From: Erodium maritimum
Lineage: Eukaryota; Streptophyta; Magnoliopsida; Geraniales; Geraniaceae
DNA length: 64,000 nucleotides
Reading direction: 5' to 3'
NCBI GenBank assembly: GCA_963921825.1
Contig: OY997594.1
Span: 4,407,001 to 4,471,000 of the forward strand
The notes beneath the pieces were generated by a model. The model saw nothing but the letters and a program-made list of their open reading frames with translations. It searched no databases and was not told the origin of the DNA. A program made the translations under genes and the position numbers. Below are positions 34,614 through 46,800 of the stretch, piece by piece (the stretch's first letter is position 1; every line of letters begins with the position of its first letter).

Positions 34614-37600
34614 TTACAAAAGCTCGCTGACTTCATCTCCAACATTGTTTTTATCATCAATATCACCGTCTCCATAACCCTCGACTTCATCACCATCAGA
34701 ATCCATGTCTGAAGTTTTATCCTCACTCTGCAAAATGAATTTAATGATTTATTAGTCCATTTTTTAGTTCAACAAAACTTATGACACTGATGAAAAGTTG
34801 ACAAGGATGATGTTATTATAATTGCCTAAGAAGAAAAATAATAAAAGACATGTCGATGGAACATCCGGCATGCATGAATCAGTTAAAAAAGAAATTGAAA
34901 CATAAAAACAAAACTCATGACAGCCAAATTTGCATTGTTCAGAGAATTAAAAGGTACCACTACTAGTTTTCTTAATAAAGGGCCAGAAGTAGCGAATATT
35001 TTCTGATATCCATCATGGTCACAAACTGATTATATACATAGCATGCAACATAGTCAATACAAGTACCAACATGAATGATTTGGGGACTTAAAACAAGCGT
35101 AGCAACACTATAGAAGGACTGGTTTGAACATGTTGTACAACCAGTTGGGAAAAAAAAACCTCTGTAATAAAAATTCTTAGGTATCTATGCATGTTTCTGA
35201 AAGTGGGGATTGGTATCATGCAAACTAATTTTCCAACAAACAAACAAAAGTGGAAACATTAAATAGAAAAATGATCTTACAATATCTTTCTTCATTTGCT
35301 TAATGGTAGCCTCCAGTCCAGATATGTGTTGACTTAGAGCCTGAAACAGTTCATTTAGCAATGATGTGACACCGGTTTATTTCTATGACTAAAACTGAGA
35401 CATTGAAGACAAACCTGGTGACGCTGCATGGCCACTGAACGCTTCAATGCTTTTGCCTTTGTTAAAAGGTTTCTTGGCCTCAGGATAGAAGGTCTTTGAT
35501 AGTTCTTTCCACGGTAATAAATAAGAGCGTGTCCTTTGGGGAGTTGTTCTATTGCAACTAAGATTCCACCACTCTCAAACTCAAGTAATCTTGCCGTGTC
35601 TTCAACAAATGCAAGGTTTTTTTGTTTTGTTATTAGTTTCACGAGTTCTCTATATTTCCAGTGTAAATGCATATTCTCAATGACACCATCAAAAACACCA
35701 CGAATGCCTGTAAACAATTACATAAATATGATGAGCAGGAGAGGGCAGGAATTGATCGGCATATATAGTACATAATAACTCACCCACAGGTAGGTATGGC
35801 TTCATTCTTAAGCCAACCCTGCGGAACATAACCCTTTCCTCGTCAGTGATTGTTTCCTGGTCGTAATCAGGGCCAGTAACAACCATTGATGCTTCTATTT
35901 TAGATAACAGTTTCTCAGCTCTAAGCTTCTTGGCTTGTGCCTGTTCATTCATTCAAAAGTTCAGTCAACTTATTTGCGCGAAAGACACAAGTAAGAAATA
36001 GTCTGGTAATTAAGCCTACTTTTTAAAGCAACAAACAATTTTATGCGCTCGTACCACTTGGTATTGTGTAATACTTCAACCATAAATGNNNNNNNNNNNN
36101 NNNNNNNNNNNNNNNNNNNNNNNNNNNNNNNNNNNNNNNNNNNNNNNNNNNNNNNNNNNNNNNNNNNNNNNNNNNNNNNNNNNNNNNNNNNNNNNNNNNN
36201 NNNNNNNNNNNNNNNNNNNNNNNNNNNNNNNNNNNNNNNNNNNNNNNNNNNNNNNNNNNNNNNNNNNNNNNNNNNNNNNNNNNNNNNNAAACTCGAACAA
36301 TGAAAGAATTTGGTGGAATAAGCATGTAAAAAGGAACAAGACAATCACACTGCAGAGAAAGTAAAAAAATTCACAAACAGCGAAGCGATAGGGAAGGGGG
36401 GTCGCCATCAGTCCAACTAATTTCCCCAAACTGTCAGTATAGGATAGTAGAAATTGTACAAGCATTGAACATCAAATTGCCTTATAATCACTTTGCACTT
36501 TCTTTTCAAACATTCAATTCCATGTATATATAGACACACATATTATACTTACAAGGCCAAGCTTATGTTCGACTCGTTTGACAAGCCTGGCTCTCTTAGC
36601 TTGGGAAGCTTCTTCAATCATCTTTTCATGATCTTTAACTGATATTTCTCTACCCCATCGAGCTTGAACCTCATAGAACTCTTCCAAAGTACCTGCAAGT
36701 GCTCCTCTATCCCTAGCAGATGGAGCAGGTACTGCTCCAGACTGCACATTATCTTCAACATCTAGAATCGGTTCAACAAGTTCCTCTTTTCCCTCCAGAT
36801 CAGCAGATCTTTTATCTTTACCTGACAAAACTGCTGCCATTGCTCCAACACGCACTTCATCTTCTACACTCTGAATCTGGTTTGTCAGTTCCTGTCTTTC
36901 TGCCAATGCAGTTGCTACACTTGTTGGGACAAAATCCTTTCCACGGTGAATGACAATGTAATACTTGTTTCTAAGCAGTAAGACACCTCCTGTTAATTTC
37001 TGTCAAAGCAGATAAAATGAAAACCGGTACAAACTGCTAGTTAGCTTACAGGAGTAACACTTCCAGCCTTTATGATACTGTGTAGACACAAACGCTAGCA
37101 CACACAACTAAATGTCATGTGTAAAAAGAATACTCTTTCTCAAGCAGTGCAAACAATAAATACTACTGAAGAACTTTGGTAAAATGTATTAATGCCTTAA
37201 ATAGATGACACACCTTTATCTCCTCGGCCATCAATTCGCTGTTTGTATTCTTAATACCCCGTTTGATGGCAATCTTCACAACTACACTTTTCTCCCAGAC
37301 CTTAATTATGGCAGCTGCCAACCCTTGATGGTTTCTATTTCTCCCTTCACGATTAAGTTGAGAACAAAGTTTAGTGACAACAACAGGCATTAAAAACTAA
37401 AAATGTGAACTAGTAGAAAGCAGCACACACCAAGAGCAAAATGAGAAGGAAGTCTTTTGGCATGTTTCCGATAATCAGTCATCTCAGCATTGGTCAGCCC
37501 TGATCGCATTCCTACAGGTAGAAACCTGTATGGTGTCTTGTAACCGGGAATTTCTTGAGGAAGCAAATCAGCATCAACTGGAAGAACTCCTGTACCCCAC

Positions 37601-39760
37601 CATTCAATGAAACGAGGACCTAAACCATCTAGCATATTATGATACTCAGCTTCCTCCTCCGTCATCTTCACAATATTATCCTGATGCCTAACAGCTGGGA
37701 CAGTTTTTTGTAGACTTGAGGTTTCAACATCACTACTTCTCGTTGCTGGATGGCTAGCAGAAGAAACATCTGGGACAAAGACATCATTGACATCACTATC
37801 AATGGGTTGGGATCTAGAATAAGGTCCTTCATAGTTGTTCCCACGGAATACCATCATCACACTCCCTGACCTCCATACGACTAGTCCTCCTGTTCGACGC
37901 TGACCAAACATATAAGCAGTTAGTTGATATATCAACCAATTATTCTTTTATTATGTGTTATATATATCCATTAAGGAATGGTCAGCCTATTCTTGAAATT
38001 TTCTAAGCTACTAGTTTCTGTCATCTTCTATACAAGTTTGGTTTATCCATCATTTTCTGCAATCATAACCAGCCAGCCAGTGATAAGTTCTGGCAGTAAC
38101 TCTAGCATTTCTAAAAACTTAGGAATTTTGCTATGTAGAGTATTCAAAGTGGGGATTTGTGCACGAGAATCCCCTAAAAGATATATTACCTAGAATTTAA
38201 GTCTAGGAAGGAAGTTCTAAATAAATGAATTGCTGGGAACTATTACACCATAGTAACCTTAGAAATGTAGAGAAACCTTTACAATCTTAATTCAAGATGT
38301 AAGCAAGCCTTCTAAAAACACCAAATGTCCCTATTTTTAAAACTTGGTACTCCCCCAATCCAAAATAACTGCCTGGTACTAAATTTAGCTGTTTCGCATT
38401 TGTGTGTTCACTTTCCTTTTTGACAACGAAACTATGCATGGTTTGAATATTTATTCATTGCAACTTGAGCTTGTTACAACAAAAGGACATGATACAAAGT
38501 AAGCAAGCATTGTTTGCCAAACATGAGAACAAGGACATTTGAATTTCCACCAAGCCTCATTTCACTCTCAAGGAGCCTAAGTTGATGAATAATTGATTCA
38601 TTGTGGACTATTGATCTAAGGGTTAGTTACCTTTTGTACCCCTTTTCAATTGGTAACACACCTTTAGTACCCCAAAGATTTATGACGTTCAATACGAGTC
38701 TTTACGTTTTTGGTAACACAACTTTAGTACCCCTTATGAATTGGTCACAGATCATCAAAATTGCGTAAACTCGACCAAAATTTTGTCCAGTGTGTTACCA
38801 ATACATAAGGGGTACTAAAGGTAATTAAGCCTTGATCTAAGATAGTAATCAAAACCTACAGCTGGTACTGGCTACCATTGAAAGAAAATAGCTACAACAA
38901 ATTAGAATGTAAATTCGAGCTGGGATTAGAAATGAATAACCAGTGCATATAAAAGGGGCAATATAAGCAATCACCTCAACAATTTCATGAGCAATCCTCA
39001 TATCATGTGCAAGCACCTCATGAAACTTAAGCCTCACCAGCTCCTCCTTCCTCCACCTATCATGAATCTTGTCAAGCACAGCTTGAGTGATGCCAGCCTT
39101 GGGGACATTAATCCTCTCCCTCACATGCATCCCAATTGTCCTCAACCTCCTCAACTGTGTATCTTCAAGCGTCAATTCAGCCAATGAAGGAGCCTTGAGC
39201 TCCCTCTTCTTCACTCTTGTCTCTCCCACCATCTCCTTCTCCACCATTTTCCCAACATCCCTCTCCCAAGGAAGCACCGTATCTTCATCATCATCCTCAT
39301 CTTCCAACAAGCTATCCGGCCGCGCCCAGTCACGCAGCAGCAAATCGCCCAAATTTTCATCTCCGGTCACGGGTTCTGCCGCCAATTCCTCTTCCTCGTC
39401 CTCACCGTCCGTCACCAGCCCCAAGTTTCGCAGCCGGAGCACGACTCTCTCGATCGCGCTCTGCCCTCTATCTTTCTCCACAAAACCGACCACATTCCGA
39501 TATCTGTTGGGTTCACTGGCCTTCTCCGCGACCTTCCGCTCCGCGAAAGCAGGAGCTTTGACGAACCATGGAGCTGAGGGAAGCTTGGGCTTCGATGGGG
39601 GAGTGTAGCGGTTGTTCTTAGGGTTTCTGTTACCTCTGTGTTGGGGAGTGCTGAGGGAAGACGACGGTTTGAGGAGCTGAAATGAGCGATTTGGAGCAGA
39701 GAAGAGGTTCTGTGAGGTTCGGATTGACAATTCTGCTAAATTGGAGGCTGCAAAGGCCAT
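34614..39760 (-). CDS. EMB1865/CFM3-like: CRM-domain chloroplast/mitochondrial group II intron splicing factor (three CRM domains)
   Basis: Predicted 818-residue organellar RNA-binding protein that helps splice group II introns. Exons (gene order): 38975-39760, 37431-37899, 37214-37344, 36553-36999, 35784-35940, 35415-35707, 35281-35340, 34614-34727; all close in frame. Residues 1-60 ([14 protein letters not shown]...) form a Ser/Asn-rich transit-peptide-like stretch. PWFVKAP precedes an acidic linker, then CRM1 (about 193-285, [28 protein letters not shown]), CRM2 (about 397-500, [36 protein letters not shown]) and CRM3 (about 642-745, [36 protein letters not shown]). The tail is acidic. An in-frame ATG at 39898 would add 46 residues. 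Sequence words match the CFM3 group; gene order argues for At3g18390 (EMB1865), so the exact orthologue is unsettled. Intron 4 contains the 200-N gap; intron 1 contains a MITE. Confidence 0.93.
36089..36288. other. Assembly gap, 200 N
   Basis: Exactly 200 unknown bases inside intron 4 of the CRM gene (35941-36552). The round length suggests a placeholder of unknown true size. Confidence 0.99.
38620..38831. mobile_element. MITE family B, copy 5, CRM gene intron 1
   Basis: Perfect 9-bp flanking repeat ttgatctaa (38611-38619, 38832-38840). Ends GGGTTAGTTACCTTTTGT and complement; shorter (212 bp) than the other copies. Confidence 0.88.
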
Positions 39761-39898
39761 TTTGTTGAGCTCCAAGTAGCTAACTTCTCTTACTCCATTG
39801 ATGGATTTCACAGAAAATTGTTCAGAATGAGGAGCGAGAAGTGGAAGAAGCTGAGTTTGAGATATTTGTAGGAGACGCGGATGTGATAAGGCTTTCAT

Positions 39899-40884
39899 AT
39901 GGGCCCAAGCCCAAATGTTATTCTTCTAACTGACCCATACGGCCCAACTACATCTTCTCGTCGTCACCGGTTTAGATTTTATAAATTGGACAGTTTACTA
40001 CTAATTTAAGATAGGAATAAAATGTTATTTATAAAGACTTTAAGTTGGAATCTTAGTTCAGTATGATATATCATATTAAGTGACTTGTTTTATATATCAG
40101 AAATGAATCGATTTGAGCTTTTTTGTGCCTCAATCCCTTGGAGTATCTATAACACAAGCTGAATTGAGAACGAATCCACCGATCAAATTGGCGAAAAAAG
40201 AGTTTTTTTGGCAAATCGTTCACATTTGAGGAAGGATTTATCGCCCCGCTCGCCCACCACAAGCCACGAATCCAACTCGCCCACCACAAGCCACGAATCC
40301 TATGTTTGGAGTATCTACAACACAAGGTGAATTGGGAACGAATTCAACGGCCAAATTAGCGGGAAAAAATACAGTTTTTTGGCGAATCGTCCACCTTGGA
40401 GGAAAGATTTATACCCCGCTTAATTCGCCCATTACAAGCCACTTGTCATGCGGCTCGTCCCCTCTAGCATTAGTGCAGACTGAACTGCTTCACCTGACTG
40501 AACGAATAAGGAAGATTCATCTAGACTAATCGCCTCCGTTAAGCTAACCCATTGGAGATGCTCTTGTAAACTCCGACCCGTATGTAGAAATCAAATCAGT
40601 TCTTTTCATCCGAACCGCTAATTCAGTGAAACAAAAACAACGAAAGTAATTGTTCTATCTCAATAAGCTCAATTTAATGAAACAGTGAAAACAACCCTTA
40701 TCTTCAATTGCTGTTACAAGTTTATCATACATCCAGTATTTCCGTATACAAACTTGAATTTCACACTAGTATCAAGCCAAAGATCTATATGTACGTGTAT
40801 ACATATACAACATCAATCAGTTATGTTTTTGCATGCAACTGGTTCGGTCTAAATCCAAGAAAATAGCAAATGATGAAGAAAAAC
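39899..40884. other. Spacer between CRM promoter and SYTF 3' end
   Basis: CRM promoter at the left; an imperfect tandem duplication at 40138-40445; SYTF 3' UTR from about 40650. The Arabidopsis counterpart interval carries a homeobox gene (SHH2, from memory); nothing like it is visible in this 1-kb spacer. Confidence 0.6.
40138..40445. repeat. Imperfect tandem duplication (about 170-bp unit) with an inner duplicate
   Basis: The unit begins ggagtatctataacacaag at 40138 and again ggagtatctacaacacaag at about 40309. The first unit carries an extra internal direct copy of ctcgcccaccacaagccacg. Nearby cccattggagatgctctt (about 40548) resembles the end of a common plant MITE type. Confidence 0.7.
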
Positions 40885-43800
40885 TCAGTTCACAGGAGAT
40901 TTTCTGTTTTGGGAAGGCGGTGTGTTGAACATTTCCTCGCCAAGCTCTTTAATCTTGTCCAGCAGAAGTGTCTGCTCCGTTTCTAGCTGGACCATGTATT
41001 CTTCCTGCGTATCTTCGAGACTTTCCATCTCGCTCAAAGTGGTTGATAGCCCGTCAAGATCGCCTTCTGCAATCTGTGATTGAGTCTTCAACAGCATCTT
41101 CTTCATCTGACCAACCTCACAGTTTGATTCAAACAGACAGATGTTAGGAATAAACAAATAACCGTAAAATTGACAGAAAGAATTAAGCGTTAATTGCAAA
41201 TAGCTATTACGTACTACACCTAGTACACACAGCTCTTCCCCCCCCCCCCCCAAATGACGAAAATGCCCTTGACCCTAAGATAAAATCATTTTACATCTTT
41301 TAATAGTTTCATGTTTTAAGGATTCTTTTTACATCTACTCAACTGCTTTCTACATCTAATTAAAATGTTTTTGATAGTTATGAAGTCTTTTGTTAGATTA
41401 TGGTCGAGGGCATTTTTTGACAAAAAAGAGCTATATGTGACTTTAAGAAAGTTTAGGTAGCTGATAAAAAAGTCTGAAGTTGGGGATAACACTTACCTAA
41501 AGACCTATAGTACACTAACTATAGGCAACTAAAACAGGAATTAACTATTAATCTAGTTTACTCAAATTTATGTCAAATAAGAACATATACGATCGCATAT
41601 TAAGACCATAAAAGATTACTGAAACAATGGGAGGAATCAAAGGTGGCAACAAAGCAAATTGAAAGTTCTAGTAGCATTTGGTAAACAATGGGAGGTAAAG
41701 AGCAATTTAAAATGATTTTGGAATTCTGAAATCAATTGAAATGAGATCGTCCTGAGGTGTGTGTGTGAAACTAGACATGTTCATGCTCTGACCTGGGTAG
41801 AAGTTTGGTGGGCTTTACTCAAAGATGGTTCAGAAACCAAACTGGGCCTCTTCTGTAGCTCTGGAATTTTTCTTGTAACTTGAACATGGATCTCTCCCTT
41901 TTTAACGCCTTGAAGAGGTATCCACTTATCGAACATCTGATTCGGAGGCAACCTCTGATATTCCACAACACAATCCCCTATACTAGATGTCGGAAGCAAG
42001 GCATTGTGGTCTTTCATGTGCAACACTAAATCACTCCCATCATCTGGAAATTCAAAGGTCTGATCCCACCGAGGAGTCAGAGTTTTGTACATAACCTGCA
42101 AGCTCAGAAATGGCACCGTTTAACAGAAGAAAAAAAACATTATCATAATGTGCAGTGATCTGCTTCATCCACTAATTTTATGAATAATTGCAAAAAAAAA
42201 AGTACCCTGAGGTATTCACTTTTTGCAAATTGTAGCCCTCCTGTTAGATCATTGCAAAAAAGAAGTGCCCTAAACTTGCCTTGTCGTTTAAGTCTGGGTA
42301 AATTTGTTTCAAAATGACAATTTGCCCCTTGAAAGCTCCCTCTTTTTAGAGTAGATGTAGCTTCAATTTACTTTAGTTTTGAAGGGCGAAATTTAAAATT
42401 TAAAAATTAATAAGTACAAAATTAAAAATCCAAAATTATCACCGCTCATACTTTTCTTCCTCTCCTCTTTGGATGTAGAAAGAGGAAGTAAGTTAAGAGA
42501 ATTGAAAATTTTAGGATTTTTTTTGTTTTTAGTTCAGGACTCTTTTGTGCAATTATCAAAGAAGAGGGCTACAACTTGCAAAAAGTTAAGACCTCAGGGT
42601 ACTTTTTTGCAGTTATCTCTCAATTTTATTATTGGAGTATTTTATTCTATCAATACCATAACAAGGCATGAGCGTCCTGAGTCTACCACATACATGCTGC
42701 AGTAGGTTGAAACTCAGAAGCTAATATATCTTACCTTAGTGCTTCTCTTCAAGTTCCCATAATGTACCCTTACAAAAGGGTCACTCGTCCCTCTGAGATC
42801 AGCAGCAACAAGGTCTCTGGCTTCAATGAGAGCAAGTTCAACCCAGCCATTACCTGAACCTTTGCTTGAACCCTGAACATGAGAGAAAAATTATATGTTC
42901 TAGCCTTGTAATAAAAACATTAGTCATATAGGCTTATTAAATCATACCCTTGATCCCTCGGAGTCATCTACTCTTACTGCTTCTATTTGAAGCCTTAATT
43001 CTCCAGACTCAACTTTCTCAAGGGGAATCCAAACATCCCGCACTAATCCATCTACTAAACCTTCCAAATTTACTCGTGCACTGCCTATGATTTCATCCCC
43101 AAGGGTTTCTTCAGCAAAGCATTTTATCTTGAGGTATTCGCCATCTCCAATCTCCTCAAACTCAAACTTCTGATTCCAAGTAGGAGTGGAAGCATATGCA
43201 GGCCTTGTTTTATGGAGAGCCTGGAAAACGTTAACAGCATTAGGGTTGATCATAATCCCATCAAATTTGAAGAAAAAAAGTTGTTACTTGCAAATCAAGC
43301 AAGATTGTGCAAGAAAGATAGATCACCTTTCCATACTGCAATTTAACATATGAGGCACCTTTGCCTTTTACCATAAAATCCTTCCCTTCCACAACGCTTA
43401 CTTTGATTCTCCTTCCAGTTTTTGGCAGAAAATTAGATAACCCATTGATCGATTGGTGAGGAGAGCTAAGCCGACTAAAAAGCGAGCTATGTGGACCATC
43501 AGAGAATTCCCATTCTTTTAAAACAAGTCTCACTGTCAACTGTAAAGATGATTTTAATTAGGGGAAAGGAGATAATGAAGCAAAGTAACTTGATTTGAGC
43601 GATTAACAATATGACTTGATTCTAAAATAGACGACCGGAAAATGCAAAAGAAAAAAAATAGTAATCAACTATATATAGGGTAGGAAAATTCAAATGAGGG
43701 ACTGTACCTCCCCTGAATTAACACCCTCAAATGGAACAACCATATCAACTTCCTTTCCACAAAACTGAGCATGTTTAGCTATTACACTTGAGTTAGGTCC

Positions 43801-46800
43801 TATTGCCCAATATGTTGTAGAGTCGTCAACAGCATACTTCACCTGATAGGAAACAAGGATTGTGGAGCTATAAATAAGCCGATAATTTATATTGTCAAGT
43901 AAATGAGGGAATTTCAGTCTATGATCATGGTAAATCGAAAGAGACTAAATTTCAAGCATTCTTTTCTGAAGGTTGCAAATCATATCATATGAAATGTTAA
44001 CAGAGTATATAGTACCTTAACTTCACAGCTTGTTAGATAGTCAACATTCACACTATTTGGTGTAGCTTCAAACAGATGGAATCGAAGAATCCCTGTATCC
44101 TCATGAAGAACCATATTAAACGATGAATTCCATCTAGGACATGACCCAGCTCTTATAGGTGTTCTTCTTGTTAACTCTTCTACTTCAACCTCCACAAAAG
44201 TTTGCATATCTCTTTCATCGTGGTGTTGCACTTCTAAAGCACCATTAGAAGAATTATTTTGTTGTAGCTTTCTGGATGGACTAGCTCTCAAACTATTCCT
44301 AGAGAGTTTACTACCAGAAATGACTGTCACATGTATACTACAACCTACAGCTTTTTTCTGCAAGTCAACTGCAGGTAAAGAAAAACAACGGCGTCGAGGT
44401 TCAACCATTGTTTTGACCAAGGTGTCAGTGAAAAGTTTAACCTGCATGAGAGAGAGATACTATTAATGCTACTAATTAGTCTATGAAAGTAGCAACTAGC
44501 AAATTGAATTCTCAAGATCAGCTAGTATTCAAACATGAATATTAGAGGCTAATTAGTTCTAATGGGAGTATAATTGAGAAAGAATATTTATAAACTTCTA
44601 TATAAAAAAGATATTTATAAACTTCTATATAAAAAAGATATTTATAAACTTCTATATAAATCTATTAAGAAATATTAGTACAATGCTAAGCTAATTAAAC
44701 CATGACAAAATACTGTAAAACCACATATATCCAGAAATGGGTTATCTCATAATTATGTGATCATTTAAACTACTTCACGCAACCAAAAAATCCTCTGCAA
44801 TAACATAACAGGTGAGACTTTGCACTAACTATATTATTAATTCCTCTTTGATATATTTTGTATGTGATTCCATGATAATGCCTTAATTAGAATAGCTCGA
44901 TTGTTCCATAGATTAAGCCTTAGACCATGCCTAATTTCTATTTGAGTACTAGTGAACTCTTGTAATGCCCTATACAAAAAGATTTCTATCAAATTGCATC
45001 ACTTTATATCATTTTATATTTCCACAATTCCCTCCAATACCAAATGTGTCATATCATCATTATACTGCATCAACACTGATACGACTAATTAAACCATTTA
45101 TAGAGAAAAATGTAGAAATCTAAGGAATTTTGAAGCCTAAACATAAGTTAATACAATCTAATTAGTTTTGAATGTCCTAAAAATAAATTATTGTTCTTTA
45201 GGAACACACCAGCAAAGAGGAAACGCCTGGCAGCTCAGTAGCAGGTAGCGTTTGGCTTCCACCACTTCCAAAAGCAATCCCTATTCTTACTTCTGGAGCT
45301 GAAACAAACGAGTACAAAATTGCTTTCCCATCTAGAACTGGCATCAATATAAGCTGAAATTTGGCAAACAAATAAAAATAAATAAATAGCAGACAGATAA
45401 AGGTTTGAAAGACAAATTCAGTAAGCACAAGAATCAGTCTAATGTTGAGTGAAATAAATTTATAATTTTGTAATTGGAAAAGATACAAAGTTCTGAATTC
45501 CAAACCAAATATGACTTTTTTTCCTAACAAAGACCCATTTACTAACCTACGAAATTTTCTACTTTGGTATACTCTAACACTCCCCCTTACGTACAAGTCA
45601 ATTAACATAAGTCTTGCACATGGGCCAAGAAATAAATTCATAATCCAATACTCCATGTCATAGCATCAGCACAGTGTTGTACTTGCTACGAATCATGAAA
45701 TGAGTTTCAATATTTCAACAAGTTCCATATATATGGATTAAGTTATTGTTACAAAAACACAAAAGACAAAAGCTGAATAAGAAAGTACTACACATACATC
45801 ACCCTTGAGATGGAGGCTGTTAATAACAATTCGAGCAGTTCCCATTAACGGTTTGGCCAGCTTGGCAAGCAGCAAAATACTCATCTCATTGGTGTCCCAA
45901 TCAAATCCCAAACGCATGATTTTCTGTCACAACGAACTGCTTCATCAATACCTACTGCGTCTAAATATTATATTTAAGCACTTGAAGAACAGACAAGAAC
46001 ATCACCTATAAAACAGATACAACAAAAAAAACAAGATAACCATGGCAGTATTAATTTTAATTGTAAGTAACAAAAAATACACTGAAATTGTGTGTACACG
46101 TAAACTAGTGAAATCCTATTTGCTCCCTTTTCTAGTTGAGACAAAAGCCCATGTAAACAGTTCATGAAACCCTATATTATTCCAGGTCGCTACAACAGGA
46201 ATCTCATACCCATGACATGATATTATGTGATGTTATGCTGTTCCTCACCAGCTTAGGCTTTGGGGTTCGAATGGGCTTGAACATATCAGAGCCTCCATAG
46301 GCTTGGGTTGGTTTGTGGTTATTCGAAGAAACTCCAAAAAAAAGAATTCTAGATTCTAAAATCAAACCTGATCACCTGAAGTGGACCAGCGCATCCCTTG
46401 TAGACCCAAGCTGGGTGGGAACGAGCCTAATGAGAACTCCAGTAACTCTATTTTTTCCTACATGAAGGACAATATTGCTCAATATATGTTCACCATCAAG
46501 TTGTCATTACTTCAGAGAAAAAAAGAAGAGAATTTTCATAGATTAACAGGGAATAATAGGGAGATTGCTTCACTTACTATCAGCCTTGAGTTTAGGCTCT
46601 TCAACCGTTTCTGCAAAAAAAAAGACGATTAAACCAACTGTAAAGGTTGCAATCAGATAAAATAACTACATTTGAAGAGATGCATAAAATATGCAATAAA
46701 ACAGGTATGAAGGGGAATTCATTCTATTTAGATCTACAAACACCGTTTTTTCAAATACCAAAAACAAGACTAATATGACAGACTTACAGCAAAACTACGA

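Noticed and set aside
36041-36465. Several open frames spanning the N run
   Set aside because: Artefacts of translating through unknown bases inside an intron.
39087-39608. 173-codon plus-strand open frame
   Set aside because: It is antisense to exon 1 of the CRM gene, whose minus-strand frame has clear CRM homology.
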